From: Candidatus Nitrosotenuis sp.
GTDB lineage: Archaea > Thermoproteota > Nitrososphaeria > Nitrososphaerales > Nitrosopumilaceae
Reading direction: 5' to 3'
Length of the DNA: 48,957 bases
NCBI GenBank assembly: GCA_004322465.1
Contig: SCVO01000121.1
Location: 1 to 48,957 of the forward strand
Under the pieces are notes generated by a model. It was not told the origin of the DNA. It saw only the letters and a list, made by a program, of their open reading frames with translations, and made no database searches. Below are positions 9,287 through 16,139 of the stretch, piece by piece (within the stretch, counting starts at the first letter, position 1; the number at the start of each line of letters is the position of its first letter). Position numbers and translations under genes: made by a program.

Positions 9287-9715
9287 ATGCTAAAGTCCGA
9301 AATCAGGAGAATACTAGTTCCATTAGACGGCTCAAAGAACTCCATCAGAGGCCTCGATAATGCAATTTATCTTGCAAGACAGTGTCAGGCCATAATTGTC
9401 GGGATCTATGTATTGCCAAGAGTGCCAGTTTCTACATATCGTAAAATACAGTATCCGGAAAAAGAGTTACTAAAGGATGCAGATACTAACATGGAATTTG
9501 CAAAAAAACACTGCGCACAAAATGGGATTATATTTGAGAAAAAAATATCGTTTGGCGATCCAGGATATACGATTGTCAAGTACGCAAAGGACAAAAAGTT
9601 CGACATCATAGTAATTGGTGCGAGAGGAAGAGGTGCGGTAAAAGAGATCTTCTTTGGCAGCGTATCAAACTATGTCTTGCACAAGGCAAACATGCCAGTC
9701 TTAGTTGTCAAGTAA
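9287..9715 (+). CDS. Universal stress protein (UspA family)
   Basis: A 142-residue single-domain UspA protein. The N-terminal strand ends in ILVPLDGSKNS, and the ATP-binding signature G-x2-G-x9-G-S is intact near the C-terminus (GARGRG...FFGS, then VSNYVLHKANMPVLVVK). It is therefore predicted to bind ATP and dimerise. The ATG at 9287 has both a GGAG motif 11 bp upstream and a correctly spaced dyad promoter. It belongs to the same subgroup as the products at 30946 and 34426 (FLGS-xSNYVLHK). The client process is unknown. Confidence 0.9.
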   Translation: MLKSEIRRILVPLDGSKNSIRGLDNAIYLARQCQAIIVGIYVLPRVPVSTYRKIQYPEKELLKDADTNMEFAKKHCAQNGIIFEKKISFGDPGYTIVKYAKDKKFDIIVIGARGRGAVKEIFFGSVSNYVLHKANMPVLVVK

Positions 9716-9868
9716 GGAATCATTTGGATCATCCCAAGCAATAGTATAGGCAATTATTTTTCTGGTTTTTGGCTTTTGTTCTTTTGTTCCCCATTCGGCT
9801 TTGGTATGCCCAGAATTTTGCTCGGAGATCATTCCCCATTTAAACTTCGGAAATTGGGTCTCAATCAT
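9701..9868 (-). CDS. Possible small hypothetical protein
   Basis: A 55-residue frame from an internal ATG (a TTG start at 9916 would give 71 residues). It is rich in Lys, Trp and charged residues (KFKWGMISEQNSGHTKAEWG, IAYTIAWDDPNDS) and looks more protein-like than a random frame. It overlaps the convergent usp gene by 15 bp. No promoter dyad or recognised domain was seen. It fills an otherwise empty gap of about 250 bp. Existence is uncertain. Confidence 0.3.
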   Translation of the reverse strand: MIETQFPKFKWGMISEQNSGHTKAEWGTKEQKPKTRKIIAYTIAWDDPNDSLLDN

Positions 9869-9963
9869 ATCAATAGGCACGAAAGTTTGAAGATAAGCAG
9901 TTAGAGTGCACTGCAATGCAAAGCAGTCCTACTAGTTATATCAAAAAGTGATCAACCCATGTC

Positions 9964-10296
9964 ATGCAAATACAATTTGTGGGAAGAAAAATTGAGGACG
10001 AAAAAAAGGATACAATCCTTGAAATAATGTCAGATAAGTATTGTCGGGCAATAATCGAATCGACCATGAATGTTCCAAGATCGGCAATTGAGATAAGTGC
10101 AGAGTGCAAGATTCCGATCAGTACCGTTTACAGAAGATTACAGAATCTTCATGATTCAAAGCTTCTTGGAATCTCAGGTTCGATTACCTCAGAAGGAAAA
10201 AAACACTTCCTATACAAAAGCAAGGTAAAGGCGATGACATCGGTGTTTAATGGAGGTAACGTCGAAGTCGAAATAGTTCCTAATACATCAAATTAG
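9964..10296 (+). CDS. Winged-helix transcriptional regulator
   Basis: A 110-residue DNA-binding protein with an ArsR/MarR-like winged-helix core. The segment at residues 40-75 (SAIEISAECKIPISTVYRRLQNLHDSKLL) is a clear helix-turn-helix, followed by a wing (GSITSEGKKHFLYKSKVKAM). The C-terminus is a short beta-strand tail (VEVEIVPN). Target and ligand are unknown. It precedes a CBS-domain gene on the same strand, but that gene has its own promoter. This regulator lacks the dyad element present on most neighbours, so it is a possible but unproven candidate to bind it. Confidence 0.8.
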   Translation: MQIQFVGRKIEDEKKDTILEIMSDKYCRAIIESTMNVPRSAIEISAECKIPISTVYRRLQNLHDSKLLGISGSITSEGKKHFLYKSKVKAMTSVFNGGNVEVEIVPNTSN

Positions 10297-10313
10297 GAAC
10301 ATTTTTGATTTTT

Positions 10314-10335
10314 TTAAAATCAACCTTGAGAATCA
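10314..10335 (+). promoter_or_regulatory. Dyad promoter element for CBS gene at 10374
   Basis: TTAAAATCA-N4-TGAGAATCA, ending 38 bp before the ATG at 10374. A TATA-like gcttaaatc lies at 10343-10351. This decides between the ATG and the upstream TTG. Confidence 0.55.
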
Positions 10336-10373
10336 AAACTCGGCTTAAATCAACAATAAAAGATTACAACACC

Positions 10374-11231
10374 ATGGAAAACAAGCTATATTCTTCACCA
10401 GTATTTACGTTAACTGAACATAGCTTTATTCACGATGCGCTGGTACTGATGCAGACCAATTTTATCAAAAGAGTAGTAATAGTCAAAGACAGAAAGCCGA
10501 TAGGAATAGTAACGGAACGTGACATTAACAGATTTCTTGAGAACGACAACACGAAGCGGGTACTAGATGAGGTTCCATTAAAAGAGATAATGAGAAAGAA
10601 TTTGATCACGGTAATAGCTAATCAGCAAGATCACCTAGAACAGTGTGCTACCAGAATGGAGACGTTTAAGATAGGATCAATCATCGTGACGGATGACGAT
10701 GGTAATCTTGTTGGGATAACGACACAGACAGATATTGCAAGATTTTATGCAAAGATGTATCCGGGAAAATACAAAGTAAAGGACTACATGACTGACAAAG
10801 TCTTTACTTGCCGTCATTCGGATTCATTGAAATTTGCTTTGGAGATGATTAACAAAAACAACACTTCGCGACTGGTAATTACGGATAATGAAGGAAATGT
10901 GAAAGGCGTCATTACAACAAATACATTTCTAAAACACAGCTCCTATTTCAAAAAGCCCATCAAGACAAGAGAATACCTACTTCCAAACGAATCCGCCAGT
11001 AACTTGGCAGTAAGTGATCTTGTTAAAAACGAAGTATTAATGATAGAGCCAGATGACGACTTGGCAACTGCCGCACACCTCATGGTGAGAAACAATATTG
11101 GCGGAGTCCCAGTAATTGTGATGCAAAAAAATAAGATGGTTGGCATTGTCACAAAATTTGACATAGTGAGGGCATTTGCAGAGGTCTTGCCACATAGAAA
11201 ACTACTAGAAAAATACAGGACATTTCATTAA
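10374..11231 (+). CDS. Four-CBS-domain protein
   Basis: A 285-residue soluble protein made of two CBS pairs. Well-formed repeats are visible: FIHDALVLMQTNFIKRVVIVKDRKPIGIVTERD and a second copy ending GSIIVTDDDGNLVGITTQTDIARF, then a third ending RLVITDNEGNVKGVITTNTF and a fourth ending GGVPVIVMQKNKMVGIVTKFDIV. CBS modules of this type commonly bind AMP, ADP, ATP or SAM. I chose the ATG at 10374 instead of an upstream TTG at 10305, because a TATA-like box and dyad sit at the usual distance from it. No effector domain is attached, so it probably acts on a partner. Confidence 0.85.
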   Translation: MENKLYSSPVFTLTEHSFIHDALVLMQTNFIKRVVIVKDRKPIGIVTERDINRFLENDNTKRVLDEVPLKEIMRKNLITVIANQQDHLEQCATRMETFKIGSIIVTDDDGNLVGITTQTDIARFYAKMYPGKYKVKDYMTDKVFTCRHSDSLKFALEMINKNNTSRLVITDNEGNVKGVITTNTFLKHSSYFKKPIKTREYLLPNESASNLAVSDLVKNEVLMIEPDDDLATAAHLMVRNNIGGVPVIVMQKNKMVGIVTKFDIVRAFAEVLPHRKLLEKYRTFH

Positions 11232-11256
11232 ATAGTTCAACATTACAGTAATAGTA

Positions 11257-11844
11257 TTGGATACATCAATTCCACAAAGAAAGCCCCATCCTCCAAAAAA
11301 AGAGGCAACTAGAAGCATAACGTATAGACTTCCTGCAAAGCTTGTAGACGAATTAGAAACAGAAGCAATGCAGAAGAACATCTCACAAAATGTTTTGATA
11401 AGACAAATTTTGGAAAAATACGTCAAATGGGACAGATTTGCAAACAAAATAGGAATGATTCCAATACCAAGAGGGATTCTAGAAGCACTTGGAGAGGAAA
11501 TGACAGGCGAAGACATCGATGGAGTGATTCAGGTCATGGCTCCCCTCATAAAAGAATCAGTCATGTTTATGAAAGGAAAGTACGACCTAAAACGATGCAT
11601 TGAGACACTTGAGGATTATATGCGTGCCTCAGGAATGAATTCGGATCATAGGATTGAAGGTGCTTTGCATCATTTTATCATACAGCACGAGCTTGGAATG
11701 AAATGGTCATTTTTTGCAGAACAATTACTCAAAGAGATATTCCATGAATTTTTACCAAATAAGAATCTAAAATGCCAGACAAGTGAAAAGACGGTTATTG
11801 CCACAATAGAGCTTGGTTCTGACTTTAGCGAACATGATTATTAA
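11257..11844 (+). CDS. Ribbon-helix-helix protein with conserved C-terminal domain
   Basis: A 195-residue protein. Residues 18-55 fit a ribbon-helix-helix DNA-binding motif (TRSITYRLPAKLVDELETEA followed by ISQNVLIRQILEKYV). The C-terminal 140 residues are helical with one short beta tail (TVIATIELGSDF) and have no domain I recognise. The start is TTG, about 25 bp after a TATA-like attaaata (11227-11234), consistent with a leaderless transcript. It has no dyad element of its own. It is likely a transcription regulator; its target is unknown. Confidence 0.7.
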   Translation: MDTSIPQRKPHPPKKEATRSITYRLPAKLVDELETEAMQKNISQNVLIRQILEKYVKWDRFANKIGMIPIPRGILEALGEEMTGEDIDGVIQVMAPLIKESVMFMKGKYDLKRCIETLEDYMRASGMNSDHRIEGALHHFIIQHELGMKWSFFAEQLLKEIFHEFLPNKNLKCQTSEKTVIATIELGSDFSEHDY

Positions 11845-11856
11845 AAAATAAAAAAG

Positions 11857-12339
11857 TTATTGAACTTGTACTGAGGTCTTTTTTGGCTTTGGAGTTGGCA
11901 CAGCTTTTGGTATTGTGACAGTCAAAATACCGTCAACAAGCTTTGCTTGCGTCTTGTCAGATAGAACTTTTTCTGGCAATGGAAGCGTTCTATAATATGA
12001 CACTTCACTTCTTTCCTTTCTAAGGTAGTTCTTTTTCTTTTCCTCTTCCTCTTCTTTATGTTGTGCGGATATTTCGATAGAGTTATTAGACACATTCAGA
12101 TTGATTTCATCCTTTTTCACTCCTGGCATTTCAGACTTTATCAGGTATTTGTCACCCTCATCTACAATATCACACGATATTGATTTTAGGCCTGATAACG
12201 ATGATGATAATGCCGGAAAAGACGAGAATGATTTTTCAAATTCTCTTCTGAAATTATCGAATGCCCTATCCACACTTGACCAATTAAGTGGCCAAAATGG
12301 TACAAGTTCGGTTTTTTGTTTTTCGTCAGGTTTAGTCAT
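11857..12339 (-). CDS. hsp20: Small heat shock protein (Hsp20/alpha-crystallin)
   Basis: A 160-residue ATP-independent holdase chaperone. The alpha-crystallin domain spans about residues 52-147. It has the features SEMPGVKKDEINLNVSNNSIEISAQ, a charged linker (EEEEEKKK), the RSEVSYYRTLPLPEKV strand and the GILTVTIPK motif. The C-terminal tail is Lys/Pro-rich. The promoter region carries a dyad with two near-perfect sites 38 and 51 bp before the ATG. A second Hsp20 gene lies 0.4 kb away. Confidence 0.92.
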   Translation of the reverse strand: MTKPDEKQKTELVPFWPLNWSSVDRAFDNFRREFEKSFSSFPALSSSLSGLKSISCDIVDEGDKYLIKSEMPGVKKDEINLNVSNNSIEISAQHKEEEEEKKKNYLRKERSEVSYYRTLPLPEKVLSDKTQAKLVDGILTVTIPKAVPTPKPKKTSVQVQ

Positions 12340-12377
12340 TGGAACATTTTACTTCCAATTGCTTAAGTATCTGATGA

Positions 12378-12399
12378 AGATTTTCAAGTATGATTTTCA
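12378..12399 (-). promoter_or_regulatory. Dyad promoter element for hsp20 at 12339
   Basis: In gene orientation TGAAAATCA-N4-TGAAAATCT, ending 38 bp before the ATG. A TATA-like cttaag lies at 12362-12367. Confidence 0.6.
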
Positions 12400-12404
12400 A
12401 AAAG

Positions 12405-12426
12405 TTATAATCAGGCTTGATAATTT
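12405..12426 (+). promoter_or_regulatory. Dyad promoter element for gene at 12471
   Basis: TTATAATCA-N4-TGATAATTT, ending 44 bp before the ATG, which suggests a leader of about six bases. It lies back to back with the hsp20 dyad. Confidence 0.45.
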
Positions 12427-12470
12427 ACTTGCAGATTTTATAAGACCAATAACACTTTTGCCAGTAACAA

Positions 12471-12743
12471 ATGGCAATACAAAAAGAGATCCGAGAATAC
12501 ATGGATAAACATCTAGACTTACTTTTAGCGCAGACAAAATCATATGTTCCTTTCCTAAAAACAGCATTTCCAGGCACAGATCTTACGGATGCATGCTTTA
12601 ATTTGATTGTTGGAAACGCGTTTTCAGTCTTTCTTGGCCAGTATGCAATGCGCATAAAAGCTCCGACTGAGGAGGACATGATAGAATTCGGCAAAACGGC
12701 AAGTCAGTATAGAGAAAAGATATCAGAAATTTTCTCAAAATAA
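12471..12743 (+). CDS. Small helical conserved hypothetical protein
   Basis: A 90-residue, mostly alpha-helical, soluble protein (EYMDKHLDLLLAQTKSYVPFLKTAF; TEEDMIEFGKTASQYREKISEIF). I do not recognise a family. It sits between two Hsp20 genes and is convergent with the second, with one base between the stop codons. The ATG is preceded by a dyad element at slightly longer spacing than usual. Confidence 0.65.
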   Translation: MAIQKEIREYMDKHLDLLLAQTKSYVPFLKTAFPGTDLTDACFNLIVGNAFSVFLGQYAMRIKAPTEEDMIEFGKTASQYREKISEIFSK

Positions 12744-12744
12744 T

Positions 12745-13131
12745 TTAATCTTCAATTTTTATTTTTGTTCCCTGAAATATCTTTGGAATCGTGACTACGA
12801 GTCTTCCGTTTGTAAAGCGTGCTGAAATTTTTTTAATGTCAGCATTTTTGGGAATCGATATGCTTTTTTTGAAATGTTCGTATTGGTGTCTTGTAAACTT
12901 GGAATCACGGTATACTTCGCGTAGTTTTGCTTCCACGACAACCATTTCGTCATCATTAAGATAGACGTTGATGTCTTTTTTTTCAACAAGTGGTAAGTCA
13001 AACTCCAAAACCCACTTTGATTCATGTTCCCTTACACATGATAGTGGACGAAGAACTTTTTGTTCTAAATCATCACCAAATTGGAAGATTGGGAGATCAA
13101 AACTATCAACATTAAACCAGTCTCTTGTCAT
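12745..13131 (-). CDS. Second small heat shock protein (Hsp20)
   Basis: A 128-residue Hsp20-like protein. Its alpha-crystallin core contains WVLEFDLPLVEKKDINVYLNDDEMVVVEAK, a charged strand with HFKKSISIPKNADIKKI, and the GRLVVTIPKIFQGTKIKIED end. The N-terminal arm is short (MTRDWFNVDSFDLPIF). The ATG at 13131 is favoured over an upstream in-frame start at 13242: it has a GGTGA sequence just before it and begins four bases after the stop of the PAC2 gene. That makes a tight PAC2-Hsp20 operon. Sequence identity to the first Hsp20 is low. Confidence 0.85.
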   Translation of the reverse strand: MTRDWFNVDSFDLPIFQFGDDLEQKVLRPLSCVREHESKWVLEFDLPLVEKKDINVYLNDDEMVVVEAKLREVYRDSKFTRHQYEHFKKSISIPKNADIKKISARFTNGRLVVTIPKIFQGTKIKIED

Positions 13132-13135
13132 TTCA

Positions 13136-13894
13136 TCACCGATAAATTGGGGGGGCTTTTGATGGTAGTTGCGGTTCCTGCTGGTATAGTGTATCGAGTG
13201 TTTCCTGCATGAGGTTTCTGTGCTGTATTCTAAGATAGTCAACCCGTTTTTGGATTTCGCTTGTGTCCACAGATATTTTTAATATTTTTGCCAGTGTGGT
13301 TACCGCATGAATTGATGCTTGTGGATCGGGAAAGAATGGGTGACATGAGGTATACAGAACAAGAAGTGGTATGTGCTTATTCCTAAATGAAATAATGATA
13401 GCCGCATCGGTTCCAATTATTGTTCCAGCAATGAATTTTGGGATGTCGTTTTCATACATTAATTTCTCAAGCGATGGATCAGTTGCAAGACCATAGGTTT
13501 TGATGTCTTTTTTATCTACGTATTGAGCATCCACTCCGCTTGGGACGATGATCTTGTTTATTTTGTTCTTGATGCAAAAGGCAAGCACTGCTTCTGTAAA
13601 GTCATAAGAAAGTTCGGAATAAATTGGAATCTCTGAGATTATAGCATAGATATTGTCCTTTCTGTGTATCCGAATTGGGCCAATTACATCCCCATTCTCT
13701 ACAAAAACTGTAGGCGGCAGATCGGGATGATTAATCTCCCCAACTATTTTCATCTTCAGGTGTTGTATGATGTAGGATAGGGTAAAAGTCCCAATCAGAC
13801 CGTTTCCTGGAAACCCAAGTATTAGAATTCTTTCAGCCTGTAATTTTTTTGCTGCCGTTTTTGTTTCCAAGCAATATAGAGTGATTTCAATCAC
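13136..13894 (-). CDS. PAC2 family protein (proteasome assembly chaperone-like)
   Basis: A 252-residue protein of the archaeal PAC2 family, related to eukaryotic proteasome assembly chaperone 2. Signature stretches are ILGFPGNGLIGTFTLSYIIQHL (residues 25-46), EINHPDLPPTVFVENGDVIGPIRIH, IISEIPI and IIVPSGVD. The C-terminal half has the family's TDAAIIISFRNKHIPLLVLYTSCHPFFPDPQASIHAVTTL region, then a helical tail. The downstream Hsp20 gene starts four bases after its stop, so the two are likely translated together and act in protein quality control. No clear dyad precedes it. Confidence 0.87.
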   Translation of the reverse strand: MIEITLYCLETKTAAKKLQAERILILGFPGNGLIGTFTLSYIIQHLKMKIVGEINHPDLPPTVFVENGDVIGPIRIHRKDNIYAIISEIPIYSELSYDFTEAVLAFCIKNKINKIIVPSGVDAQYVDKKDIKTYGLATDPSLEKLMYENDIPKFIAGTIIGTDAAIIISFRNKHIPLLVLYTSCHPFFPDPQASIHAVTTLAKILKISVDTSEIQKRVDYLRIQHRNLMQETLDTLYQQEPQLPSKAPPIYR

Positions 13895-13933
13895 ATAAAA
13901 GCGAGTTTACTTTTTTCAATGGTGATAATTAGA

Positions 13934-15091
13934 TTATCTTTCCATCTTTCTAATACTGAATTTGTAACGGTTTTTTGAATTTTTTGTATGCTTTGCGAGG
14001 CTTTCGATTAATAGGTGTACTATCTCATCAGTCACTTTGCTCAGCTCAAATCCAGTTCTTGTAAAGATGTGCCTCTTATGTGGCGTCAGTATTGTAGTAG
14101 ATACCTCATAGTTGTACCGACTGTTTACACCATGAAGTTTTTTTATGTAAACTCTGGCCTCCTGTATGTCGGGATATACTTTTTGAAGTCGATCCAGAGC
14201 TTTTACGAATTTTTGTTTTATGATATCAGCGTTGTCGTCAAGCGGCATGCCAACAATGAAAAGCGGAACCGTGCTTTTCAGTTTTGTAGTAAGTAGATTA
14301 AGAATATCACGATATGTGATGATTCCGTGAAGGTTATTCCGTAATGACACAAGACAGAATGTTGTGTCTGCATGAAGCATTGAATCCACCACACTGTTAA
14401 GATCATCAAGCGGGGCACACATTGCCATACGATTTGTGCCGAGGCTACCTACTCGGGATTCAAGTGTTCGTATCTTGCTTGAGCCAAGATCCCTCCTCCC
14501 AACGCGTTCAGGTGTGGATATTATGCTCAAGAGATGGTTTGATGTCAGAACTTGAGACACATTGTCCTTTTTTATGACTGGCAAGTGATCAAATTTTTTA
14601 TCAACCAGTATCCTTCTTGCTGTACTTAACGGAGTATCCATGTCGATAATTACTGGATCTGGTGTAAAGATTTGAGTTGCTGTTATCCACCTATTGTCTT
14701 TATTTGAAATTAGTTTAAGAATGCTTTTTGCTTCCACCACTCCAATTATTTTGTTGTCTTTGACAACAGGCACGGCGCGAACTCCATTATGAGTTATTAT
14801 GTCGGCTGCTTTTCCCACAGTGTCATTTTCTGAAAGGCTCGGAATCGGATTCAGTAGTGCGGTAACGCTCATTGGAACTGAATACTTGTGTTGAATTAGC
14901 TTTCGTACGTTTACGGTGAGAGTGTGATTTTTCTCTTGACAGAAAACGTCAAAAGTGTTGTTATTTAGGATCTTGTTTATTACTTGTGACAACGTATCTG
15001 ACGGTTCAATCAATGTGGCTTTACTAATTATTGAACGAACTTTTGTGTTAACAACATCACTCATGTGTTCATGGATTACATCTAAACTCAT
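13934..15091 (-). CDS. CBS-domain protein with C-terminal HPF/S30AE-like domain
   Basis: A 385-residue protein. Residues 1-270 contain about four CBS repeats, with clear ones at 85-130 (AADIITHNGVRAVPVVKDNKIIGVVEAKSI) and 145-195. Residues 276-372 match the pattern of ribosome hibernation factors. They begin with a strand LFIVGMPL, then a helix ending RLQKVYPD, the strand IQEARVYIKK, and strands RYNYEVSTTIL and KRHIFTRTG, and close with a helix DEIVHLLIESLAKHTK. This lines up with bacterial HPF from LNITGNNVEIT to QLTKHK. It may be an adenylate-controlled ribosome-binding protein. The HPF assignment is mine, by eye. Confidence 0.75.
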   Translation of the reverse strand: MSLDVIHEHMSDVVNTKVRSIISKATLIEPSDTLSQVINKILNNNTFDVFCQEKNHTLTVNVRKLIQHKYSVPMSVTALLNPIPSLSENDTVGKAADIITHNGVRAVPVVKDNKIIGVVEAKSILKLISNKDNRWITATQIFTPDPVIIDMDTPLSTARRILVDKKFDHLPVIKKDNVSQVLTSNHLLSIISTPERVGRRDLGSSKIRTLESRVGSLGTNRMAMCAPLDDLNSVVDSMLHADTTFCLVSLRNNLHGIITYRDILNLLTTKLKSTVPLFIVGMPLDDNADIIKQKFVKALDRLQKVYPDIQEARVYIKKLHGVNSRYNYEVSTTILTPHKRHIFTRTGFELSKVTDEIVHLLIESLAKHTKNSKNRYKFSIRKMER

Positions 15092-15140
15092 ATCGTATAC
15101 CTAAATCAGACCAATTTAAATCAGTAATATAACTTGATGT

Positions 15141-15175
15141 CAATATTCAGATTTGATATTCAAATATGATATTCT
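15141..15175. promoter_or_regulatory. Three tandem 13-bp dyad sites between divergent CBS genes
   Basis: CAATATTCA, TGATATTCA and TGATATTCT start at 15141, 15154 and 15167, each 13 bp apart. The array ends 37 bp before the ATG at 15213 and begins 49 bp before the ATG at 15091. Confidence 0.55.
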
Positions 15176-15212
15176 TGTTGATATATTTAACAATCGTTGA
15201 TAAATAACAATC

Positions 15213-16073
15213 ATGAAGCTAAAGAATCCAAATCTTGATCAGGTGATCAGGAATTCGGTTACGATAACAAACGATACGAGCTTGCTTGAGGCAAGGGAAT
15301 TTCTACTTAGACACAAAGTTGGAAGGCTTCCAATTCTCGATAATAACAAAAAACCGGTCGGAATAATCACGGAAAAGGACTTTGTAAGGGCGATCTACAA
15401 AATTGGAGGAAAATCAATTGAAAAAGTTCTAGTCAGGGATGTCATGTCAAAAAATTTGATTACCGTAACAAGGAACGATACAATTTACAAATGTGCAAAA
15501 CTGATGCAAAATCACAAGATTAGCTCCATTCTGGTACTAGAAGAAAACGGCATCTTGGCCGGAATAGTCACAAAAACAGACATTGCGTCGGTGTTTTTGA
15601 CCCAGTCTGTTGGACCACTAAAGGTTTCCCAGATAATGACTCCGAATGTAATCACAGTCATGCCTGCAGACTCGCTTCTTTTGGTGGAGAGTCTTCTTGT
15701 AAAATATAGAATATCGAGAATAGTAGTAGAGAGAAACAAGAAACCGGTTGGAATAATCACAAACAGAGATTTTATTCCTGCAAAGATGCCAAGATGGATA
15801 CGACAATTTGCAGACCCAAAAGAAGTTGAAGATTTTAGGTTAAACCCACGTCCGGATGAATTTAAGGTGAATCAGCTTTCATACATTTTGTCATTCAGGG
15901 CAGAAGACATCATGACACCAAACCCAATCACTGTCGGTGTGAACGAGGATGTCTCTACAGTAGTTCTTCTTATGATCAGAAATGGAATCAGTGGATTGCC
16001 TGTTGTCAGAAAATCGCTACTAGCCGGAATCGTCACAAAATCAGACATCGTGAAGACTGTTGCAGAAGAGTAA
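15213..16073 (+). CDS. Four-CBS-domain protein, paralogue of 36007
   Basis: A 286-residue protein with two CBS pairs: GRLPILDNNKKPVGIITEKDF, SSILVLEENGILAGIVTKTDI, SRIVVERNKKPVGIITNRDF and SGLPVVRKSLLAGIVTKSDI. A linker with PRWIRQFADPKEVEDFRLNPRPDEF separates repeats three and four. The product at 36007 has the same length and the same linker position, so the two are paralogues. Probable role: adenosyl-ligand sensing. A TATA-like gatatatttaac precedes the ATG and a dyad array lies 37 bp upstream. Confidence 0.87.
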   Translation: MKLKNPNLDQVIRNSVTITNDTSLLEAREFLLRHKVGRLPILDNNKKPVGIITEKDFVRAIYKIGGKSIEKVLVRDVMSKNLITVTRNDTIYKCAKLMQNHKISSILVLEENGILAGIVTKTDIASVFLTQSVGPLKVSQIMTPNVITVMPADSLLLVESLLVKYRISRIVVERNKKPVGIITNRDFIPAKMPRWIRQFADPKEVEDFRLNPRPDEFKVNQLSYILSFRAEDIMTPNPITVGVNEDVSTVVLLMIRNGISGLPVVRKSLLAGIVTKSDIVKTVAEE

Positions 16074-16139
16074 TTTGTTTTAAAAATAGTCACAGTATGA
16101 TGAATTAGATTTCAACAGAAGAAATTATACACTCAGATA

